A stretch of DNA of 64,000 nucleotides from Conus ventricosus (Eukaryota > Mollusca > Gastropoda > Neogastropoda > Conidae). The notes beneath the pieces were generated by a model. The model searched no databases. It was not told where the DNA came from and saw only the letters and a program-made list of their open reading frames with translations. Positions 10,446-21,726 of this stretch are shown in pieces. The position numbers were made by a program, and so were the translations under genes. The stretch is from the NCBI GenBank assembly GCA_018398815.1, contig CM031601.1, positions 36,877,113-36,941,112 on the forward strand, given 5' to 3'. Numbering within the stretch: the stretch's first letter is position 1; each line of letters begins with the position of its first letter.

Positions 10446-12335
10446 TGTTGCGAACTGTGACGTTCATTCATAAGCTCGGGTCATTTTCATTAAGAAAATG
10501 ACGCAATCAATACATGACGTCTATTCGCTCTGCACTTGTCTTATATTTCTATCTCCAAACGACAAAACTAATTGTTAGTTTTTGCTTTAAGGCAGTACGT
10601 TTATAATTTCAAACGCTGTGTAGACTTGTATTTGTATTAATAATAAAATAATTTACAATCGTAGAGCATGGAAAACCATGGTACTGACCAATCGCAGTTA
10701 TCCAAGTGTCAGTGGTTTCTCCGTCCGCGCATGTGCAGTAAGTGTTGACCGTTGCTTCATACAAACTTGATCAACCCGGTCGACGAGAAATTGGCTCCGC
10801 AAGAAAGGTCAAATTATTCGAAGAAGAAGAAACGTTTCGAAGGAATCAGTCGAGGCCAGACTGAAAGGGGACTGCAGGGCATTCGACGACACCCACAACC
10901 TTTACGGGAAGGCGTAAACTAGTCATATCGTTCCGTGGGCGAGTCGATAGCTGTGGCCACTAAGGCTGTGTTGAGGTAAATAGATCGAAATCATTTTTTC
11001 ATGTAGCGCAACAAAATTTATTCCAATACAATCGTATTAAGGCACATTTACCGGTTCAATGATATTCTTGTGCGCGCGATCATTTAAAATGCTCTGAATT
11101 AAATATTTCAGATTTACCAGTCAACACATATGATTGATCGTAGAGCTGTCATTTTCATTTGTTTGCTCTCATCATATCATGTTGTTATGTATTAATCTAT
11201 ACTATGCAAATTCTATTTCAATTCACCGTTGCATGCAACCATAATTAGAAGATATGATATTTGTGTGAATGCAGATTATTATTTAAAGAATCGCAAACGA
11301 GTTCAAGTTATGAACGAAACATTTTCTTGGATCTAAGTGATCTGTGTAATATGAAGATTAACGTGATTTGATTTCATCTGTTCAGGGATTAAATATAATT
11401 GTAATTCATCAAGCATTAAGCCTTGGCGAATAACACAGTCAAGGCAGATTGGAATATTCGTGTACACTTTCCTTCTTTGTTAACGAGTTATATCGTAAAG
11501 CAAATTTTTGAAGGAAATCAATTGTAAATGATAGAGCAAGCTAGTGCAACTGTAAAGTGTGTTTGGAGCGTGTAGTGGGTGGAGTAGTGATGTGCCACCA
11601 TAGTGCAAGATCTAAGACGACTGTTATCTTGCAGGTCCTTCTACCTTTCCTTTTTACATCCATCCTGTTCATCTCTCCCAGAGATGGGATTCTCATAATG
11701 TGAAAAAGGAGGAAAAAAAAGTGGCGGGGGTCCGGGGGCCGCTGAAGGCCCCCGGTGGGGTCCTGGGGCAAGGCTGAAGATTTTTTAGAATTTAACCTGC
11801 AAAAATCAGCATCTGAGACACCAAAGTATTCAAAAGTATTAATAACCTTGATCCTACAAAAAAAAAGACTTTCTCACCTTCGCCATTGATGTCTGTCAGG
11901 AAAGACCATTGACACAGGATTGGTGATTTTCCAGTTGCTAATAGTCACACAATTTTCCAGCAGTTGCAAGTCAGTTTCTCATTGCTGTCCTTCACATCAC
12001 CACATTTCAGCGAGCAGTTTAGTTTCTAATAGTAATAGCCATCCTTCAAAATACTTATTAAAAAAGTTTACCTCAACACCAATCAAATAATTTCTTATAG
12101 TTGTCCTTCAAAATACCATAAGTCTGAAGTACTATCACCAACAGTCAATGAACAGAATGGGAGACCATGATTCAATAAATGATGAACATGAATTTTAACC
12201 TTTCAAAGAACAGTTTGGATCGAGTTGAAGAATGTCAAAAGAGCTGATGAGCAAATCTGTACTGCAGCCTAAAGCAAAAAAAAAAAAAGAAAAAAAAAAG
12301 GAAGGTGAAAGTCACCGACTGTAAACTAAACTATT
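10446..12335. other. Intron, probable hAT-derived non-coding DNA
   Basis: No gene is seen. A GC-rich stretch at 11715-11765 (GGGGTCCGGGGGCCGCTGAA, then GGCCCCCGGTGGGGTCCTGG) resembles the proline-rich, G-run subterminal sequence near the hAT end at 46240-46310. The rest is AT-rich and unremarkable. Confidence 0.4.
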
Positions 12336-12689
12336 TTACACTCTTGACTTCTTCGCTGGTCTTGTGCAACTGTCAGAAGCAGCCTTTCTTTTTGTGGATA
12401 ATTCAGTCAGTCTTGCAAGAACGTGGTTGATCAATGTTGACTTGCCCCGTGAGCCATACTTGATCGCGTCATTACACCATGTGCAGACTGCTTGTCCTGG
12501 ATAGGTGATTTTCCTCATGCAGTCTTTCAGTCTGAGAATCACACTGTGGCTGACGGCGCCTTTGGAACTGGTCAGCATCACTTTTGCGCTCACTTCCTCC
12601 TCCAACCACTTCCAAGTCCATTTGTTTTTAACTGAAGCATCGACTTGCTTCGCAAGAACTTTCTCGCTTTCTGCTATCTGACGAAACAT
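12336..12689 (-). pseudogene. BED-finger ORF of a hAT-like element
   Basis: The 117-codon reverse ORF reads KNKWTWKWLEEEVS, then GQAVCTWCNDAIKYGSRGKS and INHVLARL, with a basic tail RPAKKSRV before the stop. The CxxC then GSRGKS...H spacing is the BED-like finger seen in mollusc and fish hAT proteins. No transposase core follows. It could be the first exon of a longer element or a leftover; a separate small gene is less likely. Confidence 0.5.
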
Positions 12690-12949
12690 TCTGGTTTTCG
12701 CTAGGCTACTCTCGTCACACCGAAAGAAAATGGCGTCAGGAAAAAAATTCGCAAACAGTTTGCCGCGTTCTCAAACATCAACTTCCGCTTTGATGGTTTC
12801 GGTCAACCGCAGAATGAAAACAATGACAGCAGTCTCGACCGGCCCAAGCAGAAACCGGAAAACATCCATTTGCGAACGGATCAATTGAGAACACAATATC
12901 GATCGACCTCTCGCCGTACATTAGCTTCATCACAAACCTTCATCACAAA

Positions 12950-12997
12950 CCTACCTCACCCACCCCCCACCCACCCCCCCCCACCCCCCACCCCCCC

Positions 12998-13028
<31 letters not shown>

Positions 13029-13160
13029 ACCCCCCACCCCCCCCCCCCACCCCCCCCCCCCCCCACCCCCCACCCCCCCCCCCCCCTCCCCCACCCACCC
13101 CAACCCCACCCCCACCCCACCCACCCCCCCCCCACCCCACCCCCCACCCCCACCCCCAAT
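12950..13160. repeat. C-rich low-complexity tract
   Basis: About 210 bases of C with spaced A (CCCCCAC-type) on the plus strand. The G-rich complement has many G runs able to form quadruplexes in HERC2 transcripts. Pro- and Gly-rich open frames here are artefacts. Confidence 0.95.
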
Positions 13161-15120
13161 TTTCTACGGATTACACTGATCTCAAAAACGACCCCTGGGG
13201 CCATCAAAAAGATGGAAATCCGCCAATCGGCGGAAAATCCCATCTCTGTCTCCGCATCTTTATCTTCATCTTCGTCACACATCCTTATCCTGCTACATTC
13301 TTCGTTGAGAGGAACGTGCTGGCGTGACAACCTTGCCGGGATCTGGAAGTGAACTGTGAACGTCAGCGGAACTCCGGAACGCTACACGATTCCGTGAAGC
13401 TGAGTGGCAATCACATAAACACATCCCTCCACATTCAAGCACGCTACAACACACTCAGACATTTTGTATAATTTTTTTTTGTGCATAACTATATTCTATG
13501 TGTATTCTCCGGAAGACATTTTTGTAGCACAAGCGGACCATCGATATCTGTGCTACTGCAAGAAGCGAAGTGGAGAAGGACAGAGACTTTGCTGTCTCCA
13601 AGTGAATGTGCATGATTAATTTCTTTTGTGTGTAATTCATTTCATAGGGAACAAACGGACATCAGCACTCAAAGCAACAAAACGACATATTCACTGCAGA
13701 TCATCATCATCGTTACTCATACTTTATTAAATTCAGTTGTTGTTATCAAAATCAAACCTCTTGTTCCATCTGTAGAAAGAAAGTGAAGGGAGTGGACGAA
13801 AGTTTGACTTTCCTACAACGGTCTATCGTTCTTGTCTGAGCATTCAACCATCATTTATGAATGGGGCTTTATAAAAACGTCACACGAACTGAGCAAGACG
13901 GAAGTCGCCATTGATTGGTCGAAATGATCACGTGCTACAGTAAAACCGAAAGCGGAAATGCAGTTCCGACAGACCGATAGAGACGATACTTAGCGCTGTC
14001 CAAACAAAACGAAAGTATCTTCGAATTTTTTTGTTTCGCCGTAGCAATTTAATGATCGTAGTAGCGTCGTAGCAAGCATTCTCTTGGCGTAGCAAACTAC
14101 GGCGATCTCGTAGCAGTTGGCAGCTATGGATATGGGTCATGTCACTGTCACCAAATTGTCACCAGAAACGTGACATTTTATGGTGACAATTTTACAGCAT
14201 GCAAGCATGCGCAATCACCATGCTTATGCAAGTTGTTAGTGTAAGATGAAATCGGAGGCCTACCTAACCTGATCCATCAACTGCCTGGCAGTACAGGTCC
14301 CACTGGTTGTCCCACCAATGTCATACAAAACTTGTCACTTGTCACACACAATACTGAAATCAGTCACTTCCCAATACTCTATATGTAGTGTTTCCATCAG
14401 CCTTTGCAGTTCTACAAACTACAGCTGATTTCATTTTCCATCTCTCTTTCAAACTTCTCCACTTCAACTAATTTGATCTAACTCCTCTTGCGAATAATTG
14501 ACCATCTCTTTGACGTTCGCAGCAGACGTGAAAGCAGCCATTGTGAAAGTCAGTCTGTTTCATTCACAAAGATACTCACTGTTTTCTGTGCTTTTTCTCA
14601 ATGAACATGCATGGTTCCATCACCCAAAAATAGTGCCAACACATGATTGGGCCATGCCTAAGTCTTCCTAGTTACTGTCTGCATGTCTACACACGTGATC
14701 ACTGTGTAATGGAAAATTCCCACCGAGAAGTCCCGGTAGCTCACGGAATGGAAAGTTCAGGCGCCTGCGGTTAGTCCCGGCTGCTCCTGTTACGAGTGTA
14801 AGAGGGTTAAATAAAGACAGAAATACTGAACTAAAAAAATCTTTAAAAGGAAGCTGTCTTTACTGGGAGTATCTTTATTGGCAATTCTCACTATACCAAA
14901 CTCTCTAAGCCTCTGTAGAGATTTTAAAAAAATCAACTCACATTTCAATTCTAATACACCACACAGCAGCCTAGGGCATGTAATTCACACAGAACTCAAT
15001 GACAACAAATTACTACTCATTCTGTATGGTGCATCACTAAAACCGAATTTGACCTGCTTTTCCACTTCTAACAATCTTAAATACCTTATGCAATAAATTC
15101 TGCATACAAAGTCTTCTCAC
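13161..15120. other. Intron, no gene; possible hAT end
   Basis: Nothing coding is seen. On the minus strand CATAGCTGCCAACTGCTACG (about 14115-14134) looks like a hAT terminal sequence, but I found no partner. Around 14800 TAAGAGGGTTAA resembles a piggyBac 3' end, also without a partner. Confidence 0.35.
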
Positions 15121-15411
15121 CTGAGGATTAGCTTTGCCAAGGGAGGTCAGGATACTGGACAGAATGTCTCGACTGTCATTGCTGACACGATCGGCCACTG
15201 CAAGCTTCAAGAGGTCCACCAACACACGGGCGTCGTCAGAGGACAGATGGCCTGTGAACTCATCCAGTCCAGGTGGGAAATCTGACTCTGTGTCAGCGGT
15301 CTGTGTCACCTCATCAGGAGACACAAAGGTTTCTGCCATGAAGCTGGTTGCTGGGGAAACCTTGGCTGCCAGGGCATGCATGCTGGGAAACGCATGCTCT
15401 ATAGATGGTAT
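15121..15411 (-). CDS. HERC2: HERC2 exon g: linker with LDEFT / VDLLKL block
   Basis: Acceptor CCTCTGCCCAG; donor CCTCAG followed by GTGAGA. The 97 codons (phase 0 in and out) begin IPSIEHAFPS and include ASFMAET-like ATSFMAETF, then LDEFTGHLSSDDARVLVDLL and RDILSSILTSLGKANPQ. These match the HERC2 blocks ALDEFTSLL, DDTRVVVDLLKL and the final YPQ before the next exon. No frameshift or stop is seen. Confidence 0.92.
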
Positions 15412-15615
15412 CTGGGCAGAGGTTGACACCAATGAGAATGTAAGGATTGACCCCATTTGAAACACTAAACACTTCCAAAAAACGTGAGCAGAAAGGAAAA
15501 GCTTTCCTAACTCGAGACATATGTGTTAACAAAATGCTGTTTTACAGTGTCTGATAGAAAATCATTATCAGCTACCAACTCCATCTTGGAGTCTTTGGAA
15601 GTGAAAGATTGAAAC

Positions 15616-15616
<1 letters not shown>

Positions 15617-15662
<46 letters not shown>
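15617..15662. repeat. (CA)n microsatellite
   Basis: Uninterrupted CA repeat in the intron upstream of exon g. The rest of 15663-16140 is ordinary intron, partly similar to 30230-30430 (old DIRS-linked repeat). Confidence 0.95.
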
Positions 15663-15665
<3 letters not shown>

Positions 15666-16159
15666 CGCGCGTGCACACACACACATACACACCACACACA
15701 CAGAGGGCTAGTGTAAACAAAATCATCTCAGCAATCAACTCCATTTCCAACTATTGTTAACTAGCCTTAAGACCCCTGTCAGGACAAATGGTCATCCCTT
15801 GATTTAATGCAGTCATACTGAACCTCCATTGCTGAATATCAAAAAGGCCGGTGAGAACAGCACTCATTTAAATGGGTTAGTCTCTCCCTCAAAGGATTGG
15901 CACAAAGTGACAAATAATAAAATTGATTGTAGGAGAAAACACAAAAGAAGAAATATCTAACTCATGCACAAAATCAAGAAAAGAAGAAGTCTCCATCCAA
16001 GGATATATTGGGATGAGTGGATATGAACTGTGCAACTCCAATAAAATAACAGACGGCAAGTTGAAAAATGTGCAAATAAACATGTGTGCAAAAACACATA
16101 GGGCAGGTGATCTGATCTATCAAACCAAGAATCTATGAGAAATCACCAGGGGAAGGGGG

Positions 16160-16345
16160 AGGGGGGGGGGGGGGGGGGTGTGCAGCTTGAGCAACTACAA
16201 TGTCCCTGAGGCAATCAAGGCATATCTTCAGACATGTCTCAAAGGTTGTGTGTGACTTCCTGTCTGCTGCCTATACAATGTCATCTACTGCAATGCTATG
16301 CCACATGGCCCAACTGGTGGTGAGGGGCTGGACCTCATGTGCCCT
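16160..16345 (-). pseudogene. DIRS tyrosine recombinase C-terminus, remnant
   Basis: Reverse translation from about 16345 gives RAHEVQPLTTSWAMW and then AADRKSHTTFETCLKI, matching the DIRS YR end (HEVRALATS ... AAYW ... TF..FYLRD). The catalytic Arg of HEVR is Gln, the Tyr is replaced, and a stop interrupts it. A poly-G run lies at 16160-16179. A paralogous remnant is at 30540-30725. Confidence 0.6.
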
Positions 16346-17289
16346 TGTATCCATCTTTTCCACAGGGGGAAATGGTTTCTGGCTGAAAATATAAGCCTGG
16401 CAATTTACCTGCCTGAGCCAGCAGCTTATCATCTGGGGTTTAATAACAGTGTTTCCCAGGCTTTGTCACAGAAAGAGCACCAGGAGCCTGACTCTGTCCT
16501 CTGAAGGTACACCTTCAGCTGCTCATCATCATTTTTGAAGCACTGTAGGGTCAGAGAGGGTGGGTGGCTGGGGAGAAATGCTGGCCTGCTTCTAGCCTTG
16601 GTCTTCAAAAGCGTGAGACGGAAAAGCAGAAGTAACAAATTGTGCGCGCGCACCTAACAAGCCCGGGTCTGTGAGCGGTCTTGTATCTGACACCCTAGAG
16701 TGTCAGGAGATAAGGGCCCAAGGGGACTTCTCGAGCTTGTACTGAAAGCGTGGAGAATAGCGAACCACACACTGCTTTGCTGTCTGTATCGCGCCTATAG
16801 CTGACCAATGTTTACACAACGACTACACACAGCTAGGCGCGGGTAAACCGAGAAAAGCGGAATTGTCTCTGTCCACAACACCCTGTGAGCTATTTTCTGC
16901 GAAGGTTATAGTGGCGTCAAGTGCCAGGCCGGCCAACGACGCACGGCGCGCGCGTGCAGCACAGGTTGCGCCGGTCGCAAAGTTCTGTCAGAAAGTTTTA
17001 AACACGAACTTAATTATGGTACTCACAGAGAAGACTGAAATGCCAGCTTTTGTCACACTCTCAAGTACTCACTGCGCCATTGCTGTCATACAGAAATTAT
17101 AGTTAAAAAACCTCTGTACAGTAAATATAACTTAAAGATGTTGCACCAGTCTCGAAGTGCCCAAAAACACACAGAGCGTCTGGCCGTGTGGTGGCTGACT
17201 AGTTAAGGGCCTAGCCGGAGTCACAAGGCAAAGCGTTGGGCGAACTAAATGCAGTCGCTGTGAGTGTGCGGGCGCTGCCGTGGGGTATC

Positions 17290-17990
17290 ATTCGTGACCC
17301 ATAATGAACATATCTGCTAATTTTCACAAAGATCAGCCAAGTACTTTCTGAGATATTCCATAAAGAAGAAAAAGTGTAACAGGCTATTACAGCCATTAGT
17401 AACGGCTGTATCAGTAAACTAAAACATCGGGCATCATCTGTGACCTATAATGAACATAGCTACAAATTTTCAGAAAGATCGGCCAAGTACTTTTTGAGAT
17501 ATTCTATAAAGAAGAAAAACCGTTACAGGCTGTTACAGCCATTAGTAACGGCTATAACCGGGTAAACTAAAACATCGGGCACCATCCGAGACCCATAATG
17601 AACATACCTGCTTATTTTCACAAAGATCGGCCAAATACTTTCTGAGATATTCCATAAAGAAGAAAAAGCGTTACAGCCGTTAGTAACGGCTGTAACGGTA
17701 AACTAAAACATCGGGTATTATCTGTGACCCATAATGAACACAGCTTCAAATTTCCACAAAGATCGGCCAAGTACTTTTTAATATATTCTAAAAAGAAAAA
17801 CCGTTACAGGCTGTTACAGCCGTTAGTAACGGCTATAACGGGGTAAACTTAAACATCGGGCATCATCCGTGACCCATAATGAACATACCTGCTAATTTTC
17901 ACGAAGATCGGCCTAGTACTTTCGGAGATATTCCATAAAGAAGAAAAAGCGTTACAGGCCGTTACAGCCGTTAGTAAACCCTCCGACTGT
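17290..17990. repeat. ~145-bp tandem repeat with palindromes
   Basis: Five copies, marked by ATAATGAACAT at 17301, 17447, 17595, 17731 and 17876, each with AAAGATCGGCCAAGTACTTT and AAACATCGGGCATCATC. Between copies sit GTTACAGCC / GGCTGTAAC inverted repeats. It lies inside an unclassified GC-rich element-like stretch (16640-18030) whose right end matches DIRS termini. Confidence 0.9.
17670..17696. repeat. Perfect 27-bp palindrome
   Basis: Two 13-base arms (GTTACAGCCGTTA and its exact complement) flank a single G. Other copies of the 145-bp repeat have longer, imperfect versions. Confidence 0.97.
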
Positions 17991-18035
17991 TAGCAAACCC
18001 TCCGACCACAGCAAGTTTGCAAGCCCGGAGGGTCC
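17985..18035. repeat. DIRS-type terminal sequence
   Basis: CCCTCCGACCACAGCAAG followed by GCAAGCCCGGAGGG parallels the termini at 1890-1930 and 54940-54985 (CCCTCCGACCACGGCAAGG, then CCCCGGAGGG). It therefore probably marks the end of a related element covering 16640-18030. Confidence 0.55.
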
Positions 18036-18392
18036 CTTGTTGTGGAAAAGGAGGAAAACAGTTAAATACTCACTCTTGGATATGATGCTGGATCATCAAG
18101 GGCATCTGTGCACCTATCTGTAGTCCGAGGTATGGTTAGCTTCTTTGCACTCCAAACTTAATTTTTGAGGATCTCAATTATATGACCATGTTCTATGCCC
18201 AGTGGAAATAAGGCACTTGTTTGGACAGCCAAGTATGAGGAAAAAACAACAACATAAAACTGTTAAGTACTCATTTTCCACAAGTGAATCTGATCAAACT
18301 GAACATATCCATTTCCTTTACACTGCATATTCCTATCAGGACTACTTCACAGAGTTCACAGTAAAATGGTTGTGCCTCAAAACCCAACTCAC

Positions 18393-18597
18393 TGGGTCCA
18401 AGGGATCAGTCAGAGACACAGTGATGTCCCCATGGTCCACCACTGCTGAACTGTGTGTACTGTCCACCATGCTGGATTCCATGGAGGCTGAAGGCACTGC
18501 AGCAGGGGGCACTACTGCTGGCAGCACAGACATGCTGGATTCTGACATGGCTGGGACTGCCATTGGTTCTGGCATCAGCGCTTTCACCACAGCAGCT
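18393..18597 (-). CDS. HERC2: HERC2 exon f: variable linker
   Basis: Acceptor CTGACACCAG after a pyrimidine-rich stretch; donor GACCCA followed by GTGAGT. The first base completes the Arg codon from exon e, giving ...SYAR then AAVVKALMPEPMAVP, aligned with the YARDAVVGALMP region of vertebrate HERC2. The rest is a low-conservation Ser/Pro/Ala-rich stretch ending TDPLDP, consistent with a disordered linker. Phase is 1 base in and 0 out. Identification rests on the conserved start, the matching phases and its order between exons e and g. Confidence 0.88.
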
Positions 18598-18808
18598 CTG
18601 GTGTCAGAACAAGAGTGAAAAACTGTTAAAGGACGCACACAGGGCAGTGTGTGTCTGCTTTTTGTAGTAATAGGGCAAGTTTATCTCTATCATTATTGTT
18701 CACTCTGTAGAAGGCATATACAAAAAAAATCATTTGTCTGTTTTTTGTACTGTGTATTAAACAGGCACTGGTTTGGTCTCTATTCTGTATGTCAATTTTA
18801 GTTTTGGT

Positions 18809-18924
<116 letters not shown>

Positions 18925-19489
18925 TAGAACAGAACAGAATACATTTTATTGTCATGAAACCTCAGGGTTTATGAGACACAATATGGTTATCACAGAAGAA
19001 CAAAACAGTCATACACAAATTTCCCAAACAATGACTGGGCATTCTCCATAGTCATTAATTGGCTTGGAACATTAAGACATTGTATGCCTTTCATTTAAAC
19101 ATTTCTGTTGGCATCAAACTTTTCACAATGATCAAGAAAATGAACTTCGTCTTCCAATATGTTACAACAATTGCAAAGTCTTTGTTCTCAAAATATCTGT
19201 AGATATTGTCCTTTTTCTATCTTTAAGTCATGGGCGCTTATCCGAAGTCTTGTTAAGGCTTGTCTGTGCCTCCCATCTGCAACAGTGATTAAATATTTGT
19301 CCGTTTCATATTCTTTTACAATACTGTTGTAAAAATTAAGTTTAGATGAGTTGTTTTTCTTGTCTTTCCAATATCGAATATATTCATTTTCTAACTTTTC
19401 AGATGTTACAACTTTTAGTCTCTGGATATCGAATGTAAACCGATTTGTCCAAACATGGCCCATATTCATATTTATCAATATCTCTTTAA

Positions 19490-21335
19490 CCCGCTGAGTG
19501 CGATGGGCCACCATCGTGGCTTTACCGCCCGAGTGCGATGGGCCACAATCGTGGCTCAAACGAGAACCGTTATACCACCGCCGCTAAACATCCGGATTGA
19601 TCAGTTCACATGACTTGCTGGTATCCATTGTGCACCGGCAAGCCATGTCAGTCGGTTATCTCCAAGTTTTTCGTGCGTTTTGACTGAAATAATGAGTGAA
19701 TCAGCGACCGAGTTTGAGCAGGAGTTGTGTGGAAGTGGCACGAGTGAAGAATCAGTTGCCGGAGGCAGTAGTAACGAAAGCGAAGCAGGTGAGTAGATAA
19801 ACTTTATTTTGTTTGTCGACTGATGGAACACTTGCTGTGTGCGGTTATTGGTTATTTTACATTTGTTGGTCCGCCACATGAAGGAAGGGGGGGATGGAGG
19901 GGAGAGAGAGAGAGATAATGTTGCTTATAGCCCAGCCGACCGCAGAGGGCCACATCAGGGCTGGGGGATGGGGGGGGGCAGGGTACATGGTTACTTACAG
20001 GAGTTGCCTGATCAAACAAGAAGATCGTTTGTGGGTGATTATAGGTGTTTTGAAAGCACTTTAGAGATGAATAAAAGTGGTGATTTGAAGAGAATAATTT
20101 ATAACTTTTGTTTGTTTTGCTTGTTTTTTTTTTAGTTTGGAAACAGTGTGGGCGTGTCACGAGTGGGCATGTCTCCAATGAAAGCTATAGCCCTTCCCCT
20201 TCCTTATATGCTAGTGATTCAGATTTTATTTTTATTTATGATTTTATGCATGACTTCATTTTTAATAGAATGAATAAGTAATGTTGTTCATATTTTTTTC
20301 TTTCTGAAAATCAGACTGATCAGTAGAAACTGAGTTAAGCTCTCTGTAACAACTCTTGCACCATTATGAAACAATGAAATGAACAGAAGACTTAGGATAT
20401 ATGTTTTCTTGTGTGATCCAGAATCTGGAAGCACTACTGCAGAGGAGAGTGATGCTGAGAGAGGAGCTCAAGAAAGAGGAACTGTGCTGCTGGCCATCCT
20501 ACTTGTGTGCGCTCTGGCTGGGAATGTTCTGGATGCAACATGGGACTCTGCCCTGAGTGCTTTTCAGCCTTCTACAGAAGACAAGGCCCTAACTTTGTTC
20601 TGTGTCTTTCAAGGACATGTTCTTCTTGTTTTCTCTCAAGTTTCAAGTGTTTTGACATTCAAGCAGGAAAACTGTGGTGTTTCAAACAATGTGACTGACG
20701 TTTTGGATTACCTTTTCGCCAATGTTCTGGAGTACACTGTGAAGAATATCTTCAGCTGCCATCAGGGTACTGTCTTGTAATTATTTTTTTCAGATTCCTC
20801 ATTATCTCTAGTTTACAAAAACATATAGTTTTACCTATCTAGCTTCAAGATAAGCCTGCACAAACCCCATTTCCTTATATAGTGAAATTTGATTGTCCGG
20901 ATGCTGAATTATAGGTACATCATTTGAGGCACAATTCATTATACATAGCTCAAGTCAAGAGAATTATCATCTTTCCCATGTTTCCAGCACATATTTGTCT
21001 TCATTTTATCTCCAGTCTGAAGTGTTTAGGTGGTACAGAAGAAAAACTGTGTCTCTCCTAACATCTGACTTACTTTTCAAATAACTTTTTCAGAAATTTT
21101 CTCTGCTTATATTTTGAGGTCAGTCTCCAAGTGGGTACCACCCACAGTATTTTCAGTTATTTCACTAGATTCTACAACATCTCTAGTTTCTAAATATGTA
21201 TAGGTTTGCATATCTAGTGTAAATAATATGTATGCAGAAGCCAAATTCTCAAGTGTGGTGTGTGACGAGTTTCCTGTCCTAGATTTTAACTACATTTCTT
21301 TGAAGTTTAAATTGATATACAGAGCACTGTGAGGG
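19490..21335 (+). mobile_element. piggyBac-type DNA transposon, internally deleted, TTAA-flanked
   Basis: Bounded by TTAA at 19486-19489 and 21336-21339. The ends start CCCGCTGAGTGCG on the left and, in reverse, CCCTCACAGTGC on the right. The left end has two subterminal CGATGGGCCAC(C/A)ATCGTGGC hairpins. The transposase start is visible at 19692 (MSESATEFEQELCGSGTSEE, then a GGTGAG donor). A C-terminal Cys finger SGWECSGCNMGLCPECFSAF, typical of piggyBac transposases, is encoded near 20511. The DDD core is missing, so it cannot move itself. A tiny I-type 3' end (19914-19965) sits inside. It inserted into the RTE-like ORF. Confidence 0.87.
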
Positions 21336-21582
21336 TTAACAAATGTCAACCAAGGATCATTTTCGTCTTCTTGATGATGCATGCATTTATACATTCTAAG
21401 GGCAAGAGAATTTTCTGACAAATCAAGAACGTGTAGCCAATAGGATATTGTGTGACATATCATTTTTAAACTTACCGGAAATCTTACTGGAAATCTGCCT
21501 ATTTATCCTAATACACTGAACTTTTGTTAACGCCAAGAATTTGTTTACAAAATTTGATAAGTACTTTTTTGTGTGCAAATTA

Positions 21583-21726
21583 TATCAATCTATGGAGCAG
21601 AAGTATGGTTCTCCTACCAAACCAAACTGACTCCTTTGAATTAAAAATCAAATAGCATTTTTATTTCAAAGGAGTCAGTTTGTTTGGTTTGGTAGGGGAA
21701 CCATGCTTCTGCTCCATAGACTGATA
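21583..21726. repeat. ~60-bp inverted repeat (fold-back)
   Basis: The arm at 21583-21642 is the reverse complement, with few differences, of 21664-21726, with a ~21-base AT-rich loop. Both arms encode the YGAEAWFPYQTKQTDS stretch of the RTE-like RT in opposite directions. It is a local inverted duplication inside a dead element. Confidence 0.92.

Noticed and set aside
12870..13352. Proline-rich and glycine-rich ORFs
   Set aside because: Translation of the C-rich tract; no conserved sequence on either side.
14115..14134. A complete hAT element covering 9.8-14.1 kb
   Set aside because: Only one possible end was seen; no matching opposite terminus or target duplication was found.
17290..17990. 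A 145-bp satellite seeded by HERC2 exon f
   Set aside because: It lies ~400 bp beyond the exon f donor (18393) and shares no exon sequence, so it does not belong with the splice-seeded arrays.
18342..18638. Exon f as an independent single-exon gene of 98 codons
   Set aside because: Its start and phases fit HERC2 exactly and both ends are splice sites.
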